DNA of 62,348 nt from Methylobacteriaceae bacterium (GTDB lineage Bacteria > Pseudomonadota > Alphaproteobacteria > Rhizobiales > Beijerinckiaceae), in contig CANEZL010000031.1 in the NCBI GenBank assembly GCA_947444195.1, positions 1 to 62,348 of the forward strand. Reading direction: 5' to 3'. Made by a program: the position numbers and the translations under genes. Shown here one piece after another: positions 7,150 to 16,667 of this stretch. Every line of letters starts with the position of its first letter. Within the stretch, counting starts at the first letter, position 1. Below the pieces are notes generated by a model that was given only the letters and a program-made list of their open reading frames with translations, was not told the DNA's origin and searched no databases.

Positions 7150-8958
7150 TCAGAACATCCGGCCCATCGGGTTGAAGCCCATCCGGCCGCCGCGCTGCCC
7201 GCCGAACCCGAGGGGCGGGCGGCGTCCCTCGACGGAGCGGCCGCTCCCGTGATCGGAGATGCCGCCGCGGGGCCGGACGAAGCCGGGGCCCGGGATCAGC
7301 ATGGGCCTCGCGGGCGCGATGTCGATCCCGTCGTCGCGGTGGACATCGACCAGACGCCCGGTCGGACGCGGGGGACGGGCGACCTCCCGGATCGGCGGCC
7401 GCGGGTCGCGCGGGCGAACGACCACGGGCTCCCGCCTCGCGCGCTCCGGGATCCGGACGACCTGGCCGATCCCATCCGCCACGGGACGCCGGACCGGCTG
7501 CGGCGCCTCCCTCTGCGGGACGGGCACGACCTGCACGGCGGGCCGGGGCCTGGGCGGAAGTCTCGACGCCGGAGGCGCCTCTTCCACCGCGTTCGGCAGC
7601 CTCGGCACGCGCGCCGCCGAACGCGCGGCAATCCCGGCTGCCGCAACGGCGGCCGGGGCCTTCGGCAGCGGGGCCGGCGTGACGGCGGGCATGGCGCGGC
7701 GCTCCCGCTCGACCTTCCGCGGCGCGGGACCGTTCAGGGGAACGATCGGCGAGATCGGCCGGGACGGCGCGCAGAGCGCCGCGAGCACGGGACGGTTCGC
7801 CGGCAGGTTCCGCAACAGGCGCGTGATCTCCCCGTCGTGCAGGCTCGCGGGGTACAGGGCCCGGAAGGCGAGGAGCGCGGAGGCCGTCCGCTCCCGCACG
7901 GCCCAGACCCAGGCGGTCTCCTGCGCCGCGCCGTCGATCAGGGCGTAGAGGGGGAGCGCGCGCGCATCGGCGGGGAAGACCTCGACGTAGAGGCGCATCA
8001 CCTCGGGCGTTCCGAGATACACGACGAGCTTGTGCGCCTCGTCCGCGCCCAGGCCGCGCAGACGCGCGCGGGTCGGGCCGGCCGCGATGACGGCGCGGCT
8101 CGCGGGCGGCAGGGGATCGGCGACCTCCGCGGGCGCCGCTCCCGGGAAGAAGCTGAACGCGCCGGTGAGGGACGAGCTCTCCCAGGGGACCTGCTCGCCC
8201 GCGGTTGCCGCGTGAACGGCGAGGCGGGCCCGGCGGAAGAGCGCTTCCACCGGGAGGCCGGGCTCGCGGATCGTCGAGAGCAGGGCGGCCGTGTAGGGGC
8301 TGTGGCCGTCGACGCCGTCGGCGGCGACGCGCCCCGGCGCGGTCGCGAAGGCGACGAGCGTGCCGATCCCGGCATCGAGGCGCGTCAGGCCGTTCTCGCC
8401 CCTCACCTGGGCCAGGGGACCGTCGACGGTGAGCCCGCGCGGGCCCGCGTCCGCGGCCAGGAAGGGGTTGTTGCGGCAGGCGTCGAGGATGACGAAGCGC
8501 GTGCGGGCGCCGGTCGCGTCCAGCCGCTTGAGGATCGCCTCGACACCGACGGAGGCGGATCTCAACCGCTCCTCGCTGTCGGTCGGGACGTCGACCGGCA
8601 GGAGATAGTTCAATCCGTCGAACTGCGCGGCGTGGCCGGCATAGTAGACCAGCACGACGGCGTCCGGACCGACCGCCTCGGCGGACCGGCCGAACTGCTC
8701 GATCGCCCGGTTCAGGGCGGCCCCCGAGGCGTCCTCGACCGAGGTCACCCGGAACTTCGCGTCGCGCAGGACATCGGCCATCGCCCGGGCGTCGCGGACC
8801 GGATTCTCGAGCCGGGCGTCCCCCGCATAGGCGCCGTTGCCGATGACGAGGGCGAGCCGCTCCTCGGCCCTCGCGTATCCGGACCCCAGCGCGAGAGAGA
8901 CGAGACCGAGCAGCCAGAGGCTGACGGTGAGACCTGTCCGTTTCCAGAAGCCCGACAT
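7150..8958 (-). CDS. Secreted caspase-family (C14) protein with Arg/Pro-rich tail
   Basis: A 602-residue protein starting at ATG 8958 behind a GGAGGG ribosome site. A signal peptide (about 1-32) leads into a caspase p20-like domain beginning RLALVIGNGAYAG. The catalytic His is in VYYAGHAAQF (about H109) and the Cys in ILDACRNNPF (about C161), so the dyad is intact. A central region of no recognised fold (about 300-420) is followed by a low-complexity Pro/Arg-rich tail ending in a Gly/Arg/Met-rich segment. Bacterial proteins of this type (metacaspase/orthocaspase relatives) are putative Arg- or Lys-specific peptidases. Export suggests a periplasmic or cell-surface role. The neighbours give no pathway. 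Confidence 0.8.
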   Translation of the reverse strand: MSGFWKRTGLTVSLWLLGLVSLALGSGYARAEERLALVIGNGAYAGDARLENPVRDARAMADVLRDAKFRVTSVEDASGAALNRAIEQFGRSAEAVGPDAVVLVYYAGHAAQFDGLNYLLPVDVPTDSEERLRSASVGVEAILKRLDATGARTRFVILDACRNNPFLAADAGPRGLTVDGPLAQVRGENGLTRLDAGIGTLVAFATAPGRVAADGVDGHSPYTAALLSTIREPGLPVEALFRRARLAVHAATAGEQVPWESSSLTGAFSFFPGAAPAEVADPLPPASRAVIAAGPTRARLRGLGADEAHKLVVYLGTPEVMRLYVEVFPADARALPLYALIDGAAQETAWVWAVRERTASALLAFRALYPASLHDGEITRLLRNLPANRPVLAALCAPSRPISPIVPLNGPAPRKVERERRAMPAVTPAPLPKAPAAVAAAGIAARSAARVPRLPNAVEEAPPASRLPPRPRPAVQVVPVPQREAPQPVRRPVADGIGQVVRIPERARREPVVVRPRDPRPPIREVARPPRPTGRLVDVHRDDGIDIAPARPMLIPGPGFVRPRGGISDHGSGRSVEGRRPPLGFGGQRGGRMGFNPMGRMF

Positions 8959-9258
8959 CTGACCCTCCGGCGATTCGATGCGACGATCGATCCGCCGAAG
9001 CTTCGGGTGGTTGCGGGCCGACACCTATGCGCTCGCGCACATTCGCGTGGCCGCGATCGAGCCGATGCTCCTCGAGATCAGTTTTCAGTGCCCGCCAAGT
9101 CGCGTGGCGACTGTCCTCGATCATGGCATCGCCGGCATGTCCGCCGGGACGATCGGCACGTGCCGCGATCCCGTGCGGGCCCGGACCAGCACCCTCGGCT
9201 CGAGCGAGGGGCCTTGCGCTCCGCGGCGATGGATCTCCGATCCGGGCGGCGAGCCGCC
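8959..9258. other. Intergenic stretch with no feature seen
   Basis: Three hundred bases between the start of the caspase-like gene and the end of the NrtR-like gene, both on the minus strand. It must contain the promoter of the caspase-like gene, but I see no convincing gene, repeat or terminator. Confidence 0.5.
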
Positions 9259-10254
9259 TCAGGCGCGGCGCGACGGCGTCAGCCTGAGGCCCGGCGCCGG
9301 GCGCTCCAGCAGCACCTCGCGGCGGAAGCGCACGAGCCGGGCCGGCCGGCCCGCCGTGCCGCTCGTCACCGCCTCGGTCTCCTCGACGAGCCCCTGCTGG
9401 GCCACGAGGCGGCGGAAATTCTGCTTGTGCAACTCGGTACCCGACAGCGCCTCGACGGTGCGCTGGAGCTGGAACAGGGTGAATTCCGGCGGCATCAGCT
9501 CGAACACCACCGGGCGGTACTTGATCTTGCCGCGCATGCGCCCGATCGCGGTGGCGAGCACCCGGCGGTGGTCGAAGGCCATGGGCACGCCGGTGGGGTC
9601 CCCCGGCACCGCGGTGCCGGCATTGCCCTGCGCCTCGGGGATCAGCCCGGCCTCGAACAGCAACTCGTAGCGCTCCAGCACGCGCTCGTCGTTCCAGGTG
9701 CCGCCGTTGAGGCCGAAGGTCAGACCGAGCCGGTCGCTCCGCAGGCGCCGCAGCTTGGCCTCGGCCGGCTCCGCCGCCCAGGCTTCGAGCCGCGGGGTGA
9801 TCGCGTCGAGCTGCGGTGGCCGGCCCCGGCGGAAATCCTCGTAGGGGAGGTAGCGGTACCAGTTCCGCCAGGCCGCCTCGGCGAGGCCCGCGGGCCGCTC
9901 CTCGCGGACGAGCGCGAGATAGGCCACCGAGAGGGAGTGGACGCCCGCCCGCCCGTCCCCCGAGCGGTCGCGGTCGCCGAAGGTGTAGAGCTGCTCCACG
10001 TAGCCGAGCCGCTGGTTGGTCTGGCGCTCCACCCAGGCGCGCAGGCCCCGCTCCAGGGTGGCGTGCTCGGAGACGAGGGGGCCCGCCGGCAGGCCGTCGC
10101 CGCGGCCCTCCGCCTGGCCCGGGACCCGCACGGTGAGCGCGCGGGGCTCGCCTTCGGTCGCCGCGACGATCACGGCGACGAGCCCGACCGAGGACGGATT
10201 CGCCACCGGCTCGGCCGCCTCACCTGCGCTCTGCGTCCTCTCCGGGCCGGACAT
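9259..10254 (-). CDS. NrtR-like Nudix-fold transcriptional regulator
   Basis: A 331-residue protein resembling the NrtR-type regulators of NAD metabolism found in Alphaproteobacteria. The N-terminal part (about 20-180) resembles a Nudix fold without an intact Nudix box, so it should sense a ligand such as an ADP-ribose derivative without hydrolysing it. The C-terminal part contains the typical winged helix, recognisable in FTLFQLQRTVEALSG followed by LHKQNFRRLV. It is longer than classical NrtR (about 220-240 residues), with an extra middle segment rich in Arg and Glu. No NAD biosynthesis gene lies beside it, so its targets must be elsewhere. Confidence 0.7.
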   Translation of the reverse strand: MSGPERTQSAGEAAEPVANPSSVGLVAVIVAATEGEPRALTVRVPGQAEGRGDGLPAGPLVSEHATLERGLRAWVERQTNQRLGYVEQLYTFGDRDRSGDGRAGVHSLSVAYLALVREERPAGLAEAAWRNWYRYLPYEDFRRGRPPQLDAITPRLEAWAAEPAEAKLRRLRSDRLGLTFGLNGGTWNDERVLERYELLFEAGLIPEAQGNAGTAVPGDPTGVPMAFDHRRVLATAIGRMRGKIKYRPVVFELMPPEFTLFQLQRTVEALSGTELHKQNFRRLVAQQGLVEETEAVTSGTAGRPARLVRFRREVLLERPAPGLRLTPSRRA

Positions 10255-10440
10255 GAATACGGTTCACCCAAACACCTCAGCCGCTTTAGGCGCAGGTGGG
10301 AGCCCCCCGTCAACAAAGCGCGATTGGTATTCCAGGAAACCGCGTCGTCGCGATCGCGGAAGCATCGGCTTGCAAACCGGCTCCGCTCGGCCCAGACCCG
10401 TCCGGACGGGCGGCACGATGATCGGGATCGGGAGGACGGG

Positions 10441-11130
10441 GTGAGGTCGGCACGGCCACGGGTGGATCTGCGCCTCTACGGGCTCCTCGATGTGGGCGTC
10501 TGCGGCGGCGACGGCGCGCTGCTCGCCGACATGGCGGCCCAGGCGGTGGCCGGCGGCTGCACCCTGCTGCAGTACCGCGAGAAGGACATCCCCGACGCGC
10601 GGGCGGCGCTGGCGCGCATCCGCGCGATCCGCGCGGCCCTGTCCGGGCGGGCGCCGCTCCTCGTCAACGACCGGGTCGACCTCGCGCTGGCGGCTGGCGC
10701 CGAGGGCGTCCATCTGGGGCAGGGCGACCTGCATCCGACCGATGCGCGACGCGTGCTGGGGGAGGGCGCGGTGATCGGCCTCACCCTGAAGAACGGGGGA
10801 CAGGCGGACGAGCTCTACCGGCTGCCGGTGGACTATGCCTGCATCGGCGGCGTCTTCGCCACGACGAGCAAGGACAATCCGGACCCGCCGGTGGGCCTCG
10901 ACGGGCTCGGGCGGATCCTGTTCCGGGTCCGGCTCGCCCGGGGGGCGGATTTTCCCGTGGGCGCCATCGCCGGGATCGATTCGAGCAACGCCGCGGCGGT
11001 GGTCGCGGCGGGAGCGGACGGGATCGCGGTGATCCGGGCCCTGTTCGGCGCCGAATCGATCGAGGGCCGGGCGCGCGACCTCCTGGCCCGGGTGGACGCG
11101 GTCCTGCGCGAGCGCGGCCGGCCCGCATGA
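10441..11130 (+). CDS. thiE: Thiamine-phosphate synthase
   Basis: Joins hydroxymethylpyrimidine diphosphate to the thiazole phosphate to form thiamine phosphate. The 229-residue TIM-barrel shows LLQYREKD near residue 40, [20 protein letters not shown] in the middle and AIAGIDSSN near the end, all family signatures. The start is GTG 10441, with GGGAGGACGG just upstream; no in-frame ATG fits better. Its stop TGA overlaps the ATG of thiD, so the two thiamine genes are translationally coupled. I saw no TPP riboswitch in the 186 bases before it. Confidence 0.88.
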   Translation: MRSARPRVDLRLYGLLDVGVCGGDGALLADMAAQAVAGGCTLLQYREKDIPDARAALARIRAIRAALSGRAPLLVNDRVDLALAAGAEGVHLGQGDLHPTDARRVLGEGAVIGLTLKNGGQADELYRLPVDYACIGGVFATTSKDNPDPPVGLDGLGRILFRVRLARGADFPVGAIAGIDSSNAAAVVAAGADGIAVIRALFGAESIEGRARDLLARVDAVLRERGRPA

Positions 11131-11924
11131 TCGCGCTGACCATCGCGGGCTCCGATTCCGGGGGCGGGGCCGGGATCCAGGCCGACCTCAAGACCTTCTC
11201 GGCGCTCGGCATCTACGGGGCCAGCGCGGTCACGGCGCTCACCGCCCAGAACACCCGCGGCGTGCAGGCGATCCACGACGTGCCCGCCGATTTCGTCGCC
11301 GCCCAGTGCGCGAGCGTGTTCTCGGACCTCGCCGTGAAGGCGGTGAAGATCGGCATGCTCGGCCGCGCACCCGTCATCGCGGCCGTGGCCGCGATCCTCG
11401 ACCGCTACGCGGCGGACATCCCCGTCGTGCTCGATCCGGTGATGGTGGCCACGAGCGGCGACCGGCTCCTCGGCGACGACGCGGTCGCGGCGCTGCGCGA
11501 CCAGCTGATGCCCCGGGCCGATCTGATCACGCCCAACCTGCCCGAGGCCGCCGCCCTCCTCGACGAGCCGGTGGCGCGGGACACCGCGGCGGCCGAGGCG
11601 CAGGGGCGCCGCCTCATCGCGCGCGGCGCCCGCGCCGTGCTCGTGAAGGGCGGCCACGGCAGCGAGGCCGAGAGCGTCGACGTCCTCGTGACGCCGGGAG
11701 GCGCGCGGCGCTTGGCGGCCCCCCGCGCCGCCACCCGCAACACCCACGGCACCGGCTGCACCCTGTCGGCGGCGGTGGCGGCGGGGCTCGCCGGGGGGCT
11801 CGGCCTCGCGGAGGCGGTGGAGGCGGCCAAGACCTATGTCAGCGGCGCCATCCAGGCCGCGGACCGCCTCGCCGTCGGCCACGGCCACGGGCCGGTCCAC
11901 CACTTCTTCCGGCAATGGCCGTGA
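11127..11924 (+). CDS. thiD: Hydroxymethylpyrimidine/phosphomethylpyrimidine kinase
   Basis: Phosphorylates hydroxymethylpyrimidine phosphate to the diphosphate used by ThiE. The 265-residue ribokinase-fold protein has the family opening [20 protein letters not shown], the middle [10 protein letters not shown] and the C-terminal anion-hole motif [12 protein letters not shown] containing the catalytic Cys/Asp region of this family. ATG 11127 overlaps the thiE stop by 4 bases. The length is normal for ThiD. Confidence 0.93.
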   Translation: MIALTIAGSDSGGGAGIQADLKTFSALGIYGASAVTALTAQNTRGVQAIHDVPADFVAAQCASVFSDLAVKAVKIGMLGRAPVIAAVAAILDRYAADIPVVLDPVMVATSGDRLLGDDAVAALRDQLMPRADLITPNLPEAAALLDEPVARDTAAAEAQGRRLIARGARAVLVKGGHGSEAESVDVLVTPGGARRLAAPRAATRNTHGTGCTLSAAVAAGLAGGLGLAEAVEAAKTYVSGAIQAADRLAVGHGHGPVHHFFRQWP

Positions 11925-11987
11925 GGCGCCCCGGCGGCGCGCCACCCTTGCATCCGCGCCCGATTTGCGTTTGTAGTAGCGGCACGT

Positions 11988-12007
11988 TCGTTCGGATAAC
12001 GGAACGA
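11988..12007. promoter_or_regulatory. Inverted repeat TCGTTC-N8-GAACGA, candidate operator
   Basis: Six-base perfect arms spaced by 8 bases end 16 bases before the ATG of the XRE-cupin regulator. The spacing between arm centres (14 bases) suits a small dimeric HTH protein, so autoregulation is likely. No comparison sites are available inside the window. Confidence 0.35.
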
Positions 12008-12023
12008 CAGGCTTCAGGGTGCG

Positions 12024-12653
12024 ATGCAGGATCAGGCGGAACGGACCGAGCGCGGGCGCAACCGTGATCTCCTGACCGGCGCACAGGTCCTGTCGGGGCA
12101 GCTCGGCAAGACCATCCAGCGCCTGCGCAAGGCCTACAACCTCTCCCTCTCGGAACTCGCCGAGCAGTCGGGGGTGGCCAAGTCGATCATCAGCCAGATC
12201 GAGCGCAACGAGACCAACCCGACGCTCGCTACGATCTGGCGCCTGAGCCAAGCCCTCGATGTGTCGATCGAGCGCGTGCTCGCCGCCAACGACGAGGAAC
12301 CCTTCATCGAGAAGGCGACCCGCGCCGACACGCCGAGCCTCGTCTCCGAGGACGGCAAGGTGCGCCTCGGCATCATCGGCTGGGTCAAGACCATCGAGTG
12401 GCTGCAATGGTACGAGGTGACCGCCGAGCCGGGCGGCGTGCTCGACTCGGACCCCCACCAGCGCGGCTCGGTGGAATCCCTCTCCGTGAGCGAGGGCACC
12501 TTCGAGGTCGAGGTGGGCGGCGTCGTGCAGACGGCGCGCGTCGGCGAGACCCTGCGCTACCGCTGCGACCGGCCGCACACGGTGCGCTGCCTCGGGCCGG
12601 CCCACGGCCGCGCGACGATGGTGGTCATCATGAAGGCCGCGGTGATGGAGTAG
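12024..12653 (+). CDS. XRE-family regulator with C-terminal cupin domain
   Basis: A 209-residue transcription factor. The HTH domain (about 22-78) includes LSLSELAEQSGVAKSIISQI and the typical ERNETNPTLATIWRLSQAL. The cupin sensor domain (about 130-200) contains SDPHQRGSVESLSV and RVGETLRYRCDRPHTVR, with histidines suited to binding a metal or small acid. Regulators of this PuuR/SutR-like class commonly control amine or amino-acid use genes. It stands alone after thiD with about 100 bases between, and may bind the inverted repeat before its start. Confidence 0.85.
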   Translation: MQDQAERTERGRNRDLLTGAQVLSGQLGKTIQRLRKAYNLSLSELAEQSGVAKSIISQIERNETNPTLATIWRLSQALDVSIERVLAANDEEPFIEKATRADTPSLVSEDGKVRLGIIGWVKTIEWLQWYEVTAEPGGVLDSDPHQRGSVESLSVSEGTFEVEVGGVVQTARVGETLRYRCDRPHTVRCLGPAHGRATMVVIMKAAVME

Positions 12654-12690
12654 GGGACCGCGCCCGGCCGGGCGGCCTCCGCCGTTCTCC

Positions 12691-13275
12691 TCAGCGTCCC
12701 GAATTCACCCAGCGGACCATGTCGGCGAGCACCGTGGCGAGCGCCGCGTCGAGGGCGGTGGCGCCGCTGCCCGCATCGACCGCCGCGACGGGCACCCGCG
12801 CGGTGAAGATCCGCGCGGCCACCACGCGGCCCGTCCCCTCGGCGATGAGCTTGGCGGAGAGGTCCACCACCGCCTCCTTGGACCCGGCCGCGATGTCGAA
12901 GGCGCGGATCTCGCTGATCAGCTGGTGGTCCGAGGCCACCTTGTCGTTCGGGCGGCTCACCGAGCGCAGGCGGCCGGAATTCTCCAGGCTCTGGATCAGC
13001 CGGGTCTGGATCAGGCGCGGCAGACGGTCGGCCCACTGGCCGCCGCCGAGGAAGGACAGGGAGCCCCCGGCCTCGCGCACGATGATGCGGTCCGATTCGA
13101 AGGGCTGGATGCCCACCGGCTCGGCCACCACGATCGCGCGGCCGGCCTGGACGGAGCGGCCCGCGGGCGGCAGGGCGGCGAGATCGAAGGTGAGGGGCGC
13201 CGCGCCGCCGCCGCAGCCGCCGAGGAACGCGGCGAGCAGGGCGACGAGCGCGAGGGCCGGGACGGTCTGTCTCAT
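12691..13275 (-). CDS. ABC transport auxiliary lipoprotein (PqiC-like)
   Basis: A 194-residue lipoprotein with the lipobox LLAAFLGGCGG in its first 25 residues. The rest matches the ABC-type transport auxiliary lipoprotein family, with the typical early motif YDLAALP-like segment (here FDLAALPPAGR) and IQPFESDRIIVREAGG. In E. coli the relative PqiC works with MCE proteins in lipid trafficking across the envelope. It is the last gene of the mla-type cluster on this strand, 180 bases after mlaD, and probably forms the outer-membrane part of that system. Confidence 0.8.
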   Translation of the reverse strand: MRQTVPALALVALLAAFLGGCGGGAAPLTFDLAALPPAGRSVQAGRAIVVAEPVGIQPFESDRIIVREAGGSLSFLGGGQWADRLPRLIQTRLIQSLENSGRLRSVSRPNDKVASDHQLISEIRAFDIAAGSKEAVVDLSAKLIAEGTGRVVAARIFTARVPVAAVDAGSGATALDAALATVLADMVRWVNSGR

Positions 13276-13455
13276 ACGAACTCCGATGGATCCCGCGGGC
13301 GTGGCGGAGCTCGCCTCCGCGCGGCGCCCGCGCCGGGATCGGACCGCCGATCACGCCACACCAGGGTGCGGACGCGCTCAAGCTGCGCCGTAGAAACTAC
13401 GCAAGCCCGCGTCCCGTGCCGTGCGGCGGGGCACATGCCCCCAGAAAAATACGCT

Positions 13456-14538
13456 CTAGCGGCTGCCGTTGTATTCCGGCAACGACGGTTTGCCCCCGAA
13501 GATCACCTGCGAGGGGTCGCGCTCCAGGCTCTTCACCGTGCGGTTCAGGGCGCCCAGGGTGCGCTGGCCGTCGCTCGAGAGGGCCTCGACCTCGCGCCGG
13601 CCGCTGCCCGAGAGGCGGTTGAAGCTCGTAGCGATGTTGGCGGTGCGCTTGTCGAGGTTCTCCGACAGGGTGCGGAAGGCGCGGCCCGCGTCCCGCACCG
13701 AGAGGGCGGCCTCGCGGATGTCGGCGAAGGTGCTGGTGCCCTGCTGGCCGGAGGCCGAGCCGAGGAAGCCCTCGGCGCCCTTCAGCACGCCGTCGACCCG
13801 GTCGGCCGAGGCGCTGAGCTTGCCCGCGAGCAGGCGGGCGTCGTGCAGGCCCGCCTCGATGTCGGGGCTCGCGGTGGCCAGCGCCCCGGAGAAGCGGTCG
13901 GCATTGGCGATCACCCGGTTGAGGCGCTCCCCGTCCACGGACTTCACGAGCCCGGCGATCGAGGGGCCGGCATCGGCGAGCGTCTTGGAGAAGCTCTCCA
14001 CGTTGGCGAGCGTGCGGTTGATCGCGCCCTCGTTGCCGGCCACCACCTTGTCGAGGCGCTGGAGCACGTCGTCGGCGCGCTGGGCGATCTGCTTGGCCGC
14101 CGCCATCATGTCCTGGATGTCCGAGGAATCGGCGAAGATCGTCGGCATCTCGCCGTCCGAGCCCGGCTTCAGGACCGGCGCGTCGGCGTTGCCGCCGGAC
14201 AGGGCGATCACCGAGACGCCGGTGAGCATCGCGGAATCGAGCCGCGCGCGGGTGTCGGCGCGCAGCGGCGTGGCGGGCTCCACCTTGATCCGCGCGATCA
14301 CCCGGCGCGGATCCTGCGGCAGCAGGCTCACGTCGGAGACCTCGCCGACCTTGATGCCGTTGAAGGTCACGCTGGAGCCCCGGGAGAGGCCGCCGACGCT
14401 TCCCGAGAACACGATCCGCACGCTCTGGCTGACCTGTCGCGACGAGCCGCCGGCGAGCCAGAGCACGAAGCCGAACCCGGTGAGGATCACCGCAATGGTG
14501 AAGGCGCCGATGAGGGCGTAGTTCGCACGCGTCTCCAT
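13456..14538 (-). CDS. mlaD: MCE-domain substrate-binding protein of the Mla-type system
   Basis: A 360-residue MlaD-family protein. ATG 14538 gives METRANYALIGAF followed by one N-terminal membrane helix (about 8-30), then the MCE domain (about 40-115) with FSGSVGGLSRGSSVTFNGIK. The rest is a long alpha-helical region with many Asp/Ala/Leu repeats, as expected for MCE proteins that form periplasmic tunnels. It would carry phospholipids or related lipids between inner membrane and outer membrane. The gene follows the ATPase gene by 71 bases on the same strand. Confidence 0.88.
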   Translation of the reverse strand: METRANYALIGAFTIAVILTGFGFVLWLAGGSSRQVSQSVRIVFSGSVGGLSRGSSVTFNGIKVGEVSDVSLLPQDPRRVIARIKVEPATPLRADTRARLDSAMLTGVSVIALSGGNADAPVLKPGSDGEMPTIFADSSDIQDMMAAAKQIAQRADDVLQRLDKVVAGNEGAINRTLANVESFSKTLADAGPSIAGLVKSVDGERLNRVIANADRFSGALATASPDIEAGLHDARLLAGKLSASADRVDGVLKGAEGFLGSASGQQGTSTFADIREAALSVRDAGRAFRTLSENLDKRTANIATSFNRLSGSGRREVEALSSDGQRTLGALNRTVKSLERDPSQVIFGGKPSLPEYNGSR

Positions 14539-14609
14539 GGGGTCAGTCCTTGGGTCGGGCGTGGCGGTTCGCGCGGTGCGGAGGCGCACCCGGCGCGGCG
14601 GAGCGGGGT

Positions 14610-15410
14610 TCAGGCATGGGCGGGCGCTCCGCCGACGACGGCGCGGGCGCGCTTGCCGTGGAAGTAGGAGCGCAGCCAGGGGTGTTCGTGGGCCAGCATG
14701 TGGTCGATGGGCCCCACCGCGATGATCTGGCCGTCGCCCAGCGCCGCGATGCGGTCGCAGGCGGTGTAGAGGCTGTCGAGATCGTGGGTCACCATGAAGA
14801 CGGTCAGCCCGAGCGTCTGCTTCAGGGTGGCCACGAGATCGTCGAACTCGCCCGCGCCGATGGGGTCGAGGCCGGAGGTGGGCTCGTCGAGGAAGAGGAT
14901 CTCGGGGTCGAGCGCCAGCGAGCGGGCGAGCGCGGCGCGCTTGATCATGCCGCCGGAGAGCTCGGACGGGTACTTGTCGGCGGCCTCGGGCTTCAGGCCC
15001 ACCATCTCGATCTTCAGGCGGGCGAACTCGTCGAGGAGCCGCTCGGACAGGTTCAGGTGCTCGCGCATGGGCACCTGGATGTTCTGCTTCACGGTGAGCG
15101 CCGAGAACAGGGCGCCGTGCTGGAACAGCACGCCCCAGCGCTGCTCGACCCGGCGGCGCTGGGCCGTGCTCAGCCCGTCCATGTCCTGGCCGAACACCTG
15201 GATCGTGCCCGCGCGCTTCGGGATCAGCCCGAGGATGGTGCGGGTCAGGACCGACTTGCCCTGGCCGGAGGGGCCGACGAAGCCGAGGATCTCGCCCCGC
15301 CGGATGTCGAGATCGAGGCCTTTCAGGATCGTGCGGTCGCGGAAGCCCACCACGAGGTCGCGCACGCGGATGATCGGCTCGCCGCTCTGCTGGAAGGAAA
15401 CCGCGTCCAC
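14610..15410 (-). CDS. mlaF: ABC transporter ATP-binding protein of the Mla-type system
   Basis: A 266-residue ATPase with Walker A GPSGQGKS (near 45), signature LSGGMIKRAALARSLALDPE and Walker B ILFLDEPTSGLDP, followed by the H-loop VTHDLDS. The LSGGM form and TSGLDP are typical of MlaF. It powers the MlaE permease. The chosen start is GTG 15410, 7 bases after the mlaE stop, so expression is coupled. Confidence 0.9.
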   Translation of the reverse strand: MDAVSFQQSGEPIIRVRDLVVGFRDRTILKGLDLDIRRGEILGFVGPSGQGKSVLTRTILGLIPKRAGTIQVFGQDMDGLSTAQRRRVEQRWGVLFQHGALFSALTVKQNIQVPMREHLNLSERLLDEFARLKIEMVGLKPEAADKYPSELSGGMIKRAALARSLALDPEILFLDEPTSGLDPIGAGEFDDLVATLKQTLGLTVFMVTHDLDSLYTACDRIAALGDGQIIAVGPIDHMLAHEHPWLRSYFHGKRARAVVGGAPAHA

Positions 15411-15417
15411 GCGCGCC

Positions 15418-16578
15418 TCAGAAATCGATGGCGGCGAAGAACACCGCGAACAGACCGTCGAGGACGATCACCATGAAGATTGACTTCACGACTGAGGCCG
15501 TGACGTGGCGACCGAGCGATTCGGCCGATCCTTCCACCGCGAAGCCCTCGATGGTCGCGATGATGCCGATGGTGAGCGCCATGAACGGCGCCTTGATCAG
15601 GCCGACGAAGACGTGGTGCAGGCCCACCGCCGCCTGGAGCCGGGCCAGGAACTGGTCGAGGGTCAGCCCCCCGTAGAGCATGGCGGTGAGGCCGCCGCCC
15701 AGGAGCGCGGCGAGCGCGCCGATCAGCGTCAGCATCGGCAGGCCGACGACGAGGGCGAGGATGCGCGGCACGATCAGGACCTCGACGGGGTCGAGGCCCA
15801 TGACGCGCAGGGCATCCACCTCCTCGCGCATGCGCATGGAGCCGATCTCGGCGGTGAAGGCCGAGCCGGAGCGGCCGGCCACCATGATCGAGGTGAGCAG
15901 GACGCCGAGCTCGCGCAGGATCAGCAGGCCGATCAGGTTGACCACGAAGGCCTGCGCGCCGAAGCGCTGCAGCTGGAAGATGCCCTGCTGCGCGACGATG
16001 CCGCCGACGAGGAACGAGATCAGCACGATGATCGGCGCGCCGCGGAAGGCGACCTGCTCGATCTGGTTCACGAAGGCGCTCAGGCGGAAGCTCGACGGGC
16101 GCGCCGCGACGCGCCCGCAGGCTGCCACGACCTCGCCCAGGAAGGCGATGCCGGTGAGGATGTCCTTGCCCGCGCCCGCGACCCGCCGCCCGGTTCCGTC
16201 GAGGGCGGCGTGGAGCCGGCCGCGCCGGAGAGCGGGCGGGGCTTCGGGCTCCCGCAGGGACATCTCGCCGAGGAGAATGCGGTGCTCGGGCCGCGCCCCG
16301 GCATAGGTCACGCGTCCGCCGGCCGCCTCGATCTCGCCGCGCGTCCGCTCCAGCACCCAGGCGCCGAGGGTGTCGAGGCGCAGGATCCCGGAGAGATCGA
16401 CGACGAGGGCGGCGCCGGGCCCCGCCGCGGCGATGCGCGCGGCGGCGGCCTCGACGGCCGCGCCCGCATCGGCGGTCCAGCGGCCCGCGAGCACGAGCCG
16501 ACCGTCCGCCGCGACGGCGACGTGGGCGCCGTCGACGGTCTCGGCGCCCGCACGCCCGGAGACGCGTTCGCCTAGCAC
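15418..16578 (-). CDS. mlaE: MlaE-family permease with N-terminal STAS domain
   Basis: About 386 residues from a proposed GTG start at 16578; the frame is open far upstream, so the exact start is uncertain. The N-terminal 110 residues look like a STAS domain (VDLSGILRLDTLGAWVLERT), a fusion seen in many alphaproteobacterial MlaE proteins in place of a separate MlaB. The C-terminal 260 residues form the permease with FRGAPIIVLISFLVGGIVAQ, LILRELGVLLTSIMVAGRSG and GSMRMREEVDALRVMG, the core MlaE signature. First gene of the lipid transport operon. Confidence 0.88.
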   Translation of the reverse strand: MLGERVSGRAGAETVDGAHVAVAADGRLVLAGRWTADAGAAVEAAAARIAAAGPGAALVVDLSGILRLDTLGAWVLERTRGEIEAAGGRVTYAGARPEHRILLGEMSLREPEAPPALRRGRLHAALDGTGRRVAGAGKDILTGIAFLGEVVAACGRVAARPSSFRLSAFVNQIEQVAFRGAPIIVLISFLVGGIVAQQGIFQLQRFGAQAFVVNLIGLLILRELGVLLTSIMVAGRSGSAFTAEIGSMRMREEVDALRVMGLDPVEVLIVPRILALVVGLPMLTLIGALAALLGGGLTAMLYGGLTLDQFLARLQAAVGLHHVFVGLIKAPFMALTIGIIATIEGFAVEGSAESLGRHVTASVVKSIFMVIVLDGLFAVFFAAIDF

Positions 16579-16667
16579 GCCGGCTCGTTCCTGATCATCG
16601 GGCAGTTCATCACGCGGCCCCTTGTGCGCCCCTCTTATGACCGGATTAGGGTTACGGTCCGGTTTGC

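Noticed and set aside
10255..10440. Possible TPP riboswitch before thiE
   Set aside because: No CUGAGA-type or other conserved TPP riboswitch segments could be found in the 186-base gap.
7072..11130. A plus-strand frame of 1,352 codons ending in thiE
   Set aside because: Only the last 229 codons from GTG 10441 are ThiE; the rest lies antisense to the caspase-like and NrtR-like genes and shows no protein signal.
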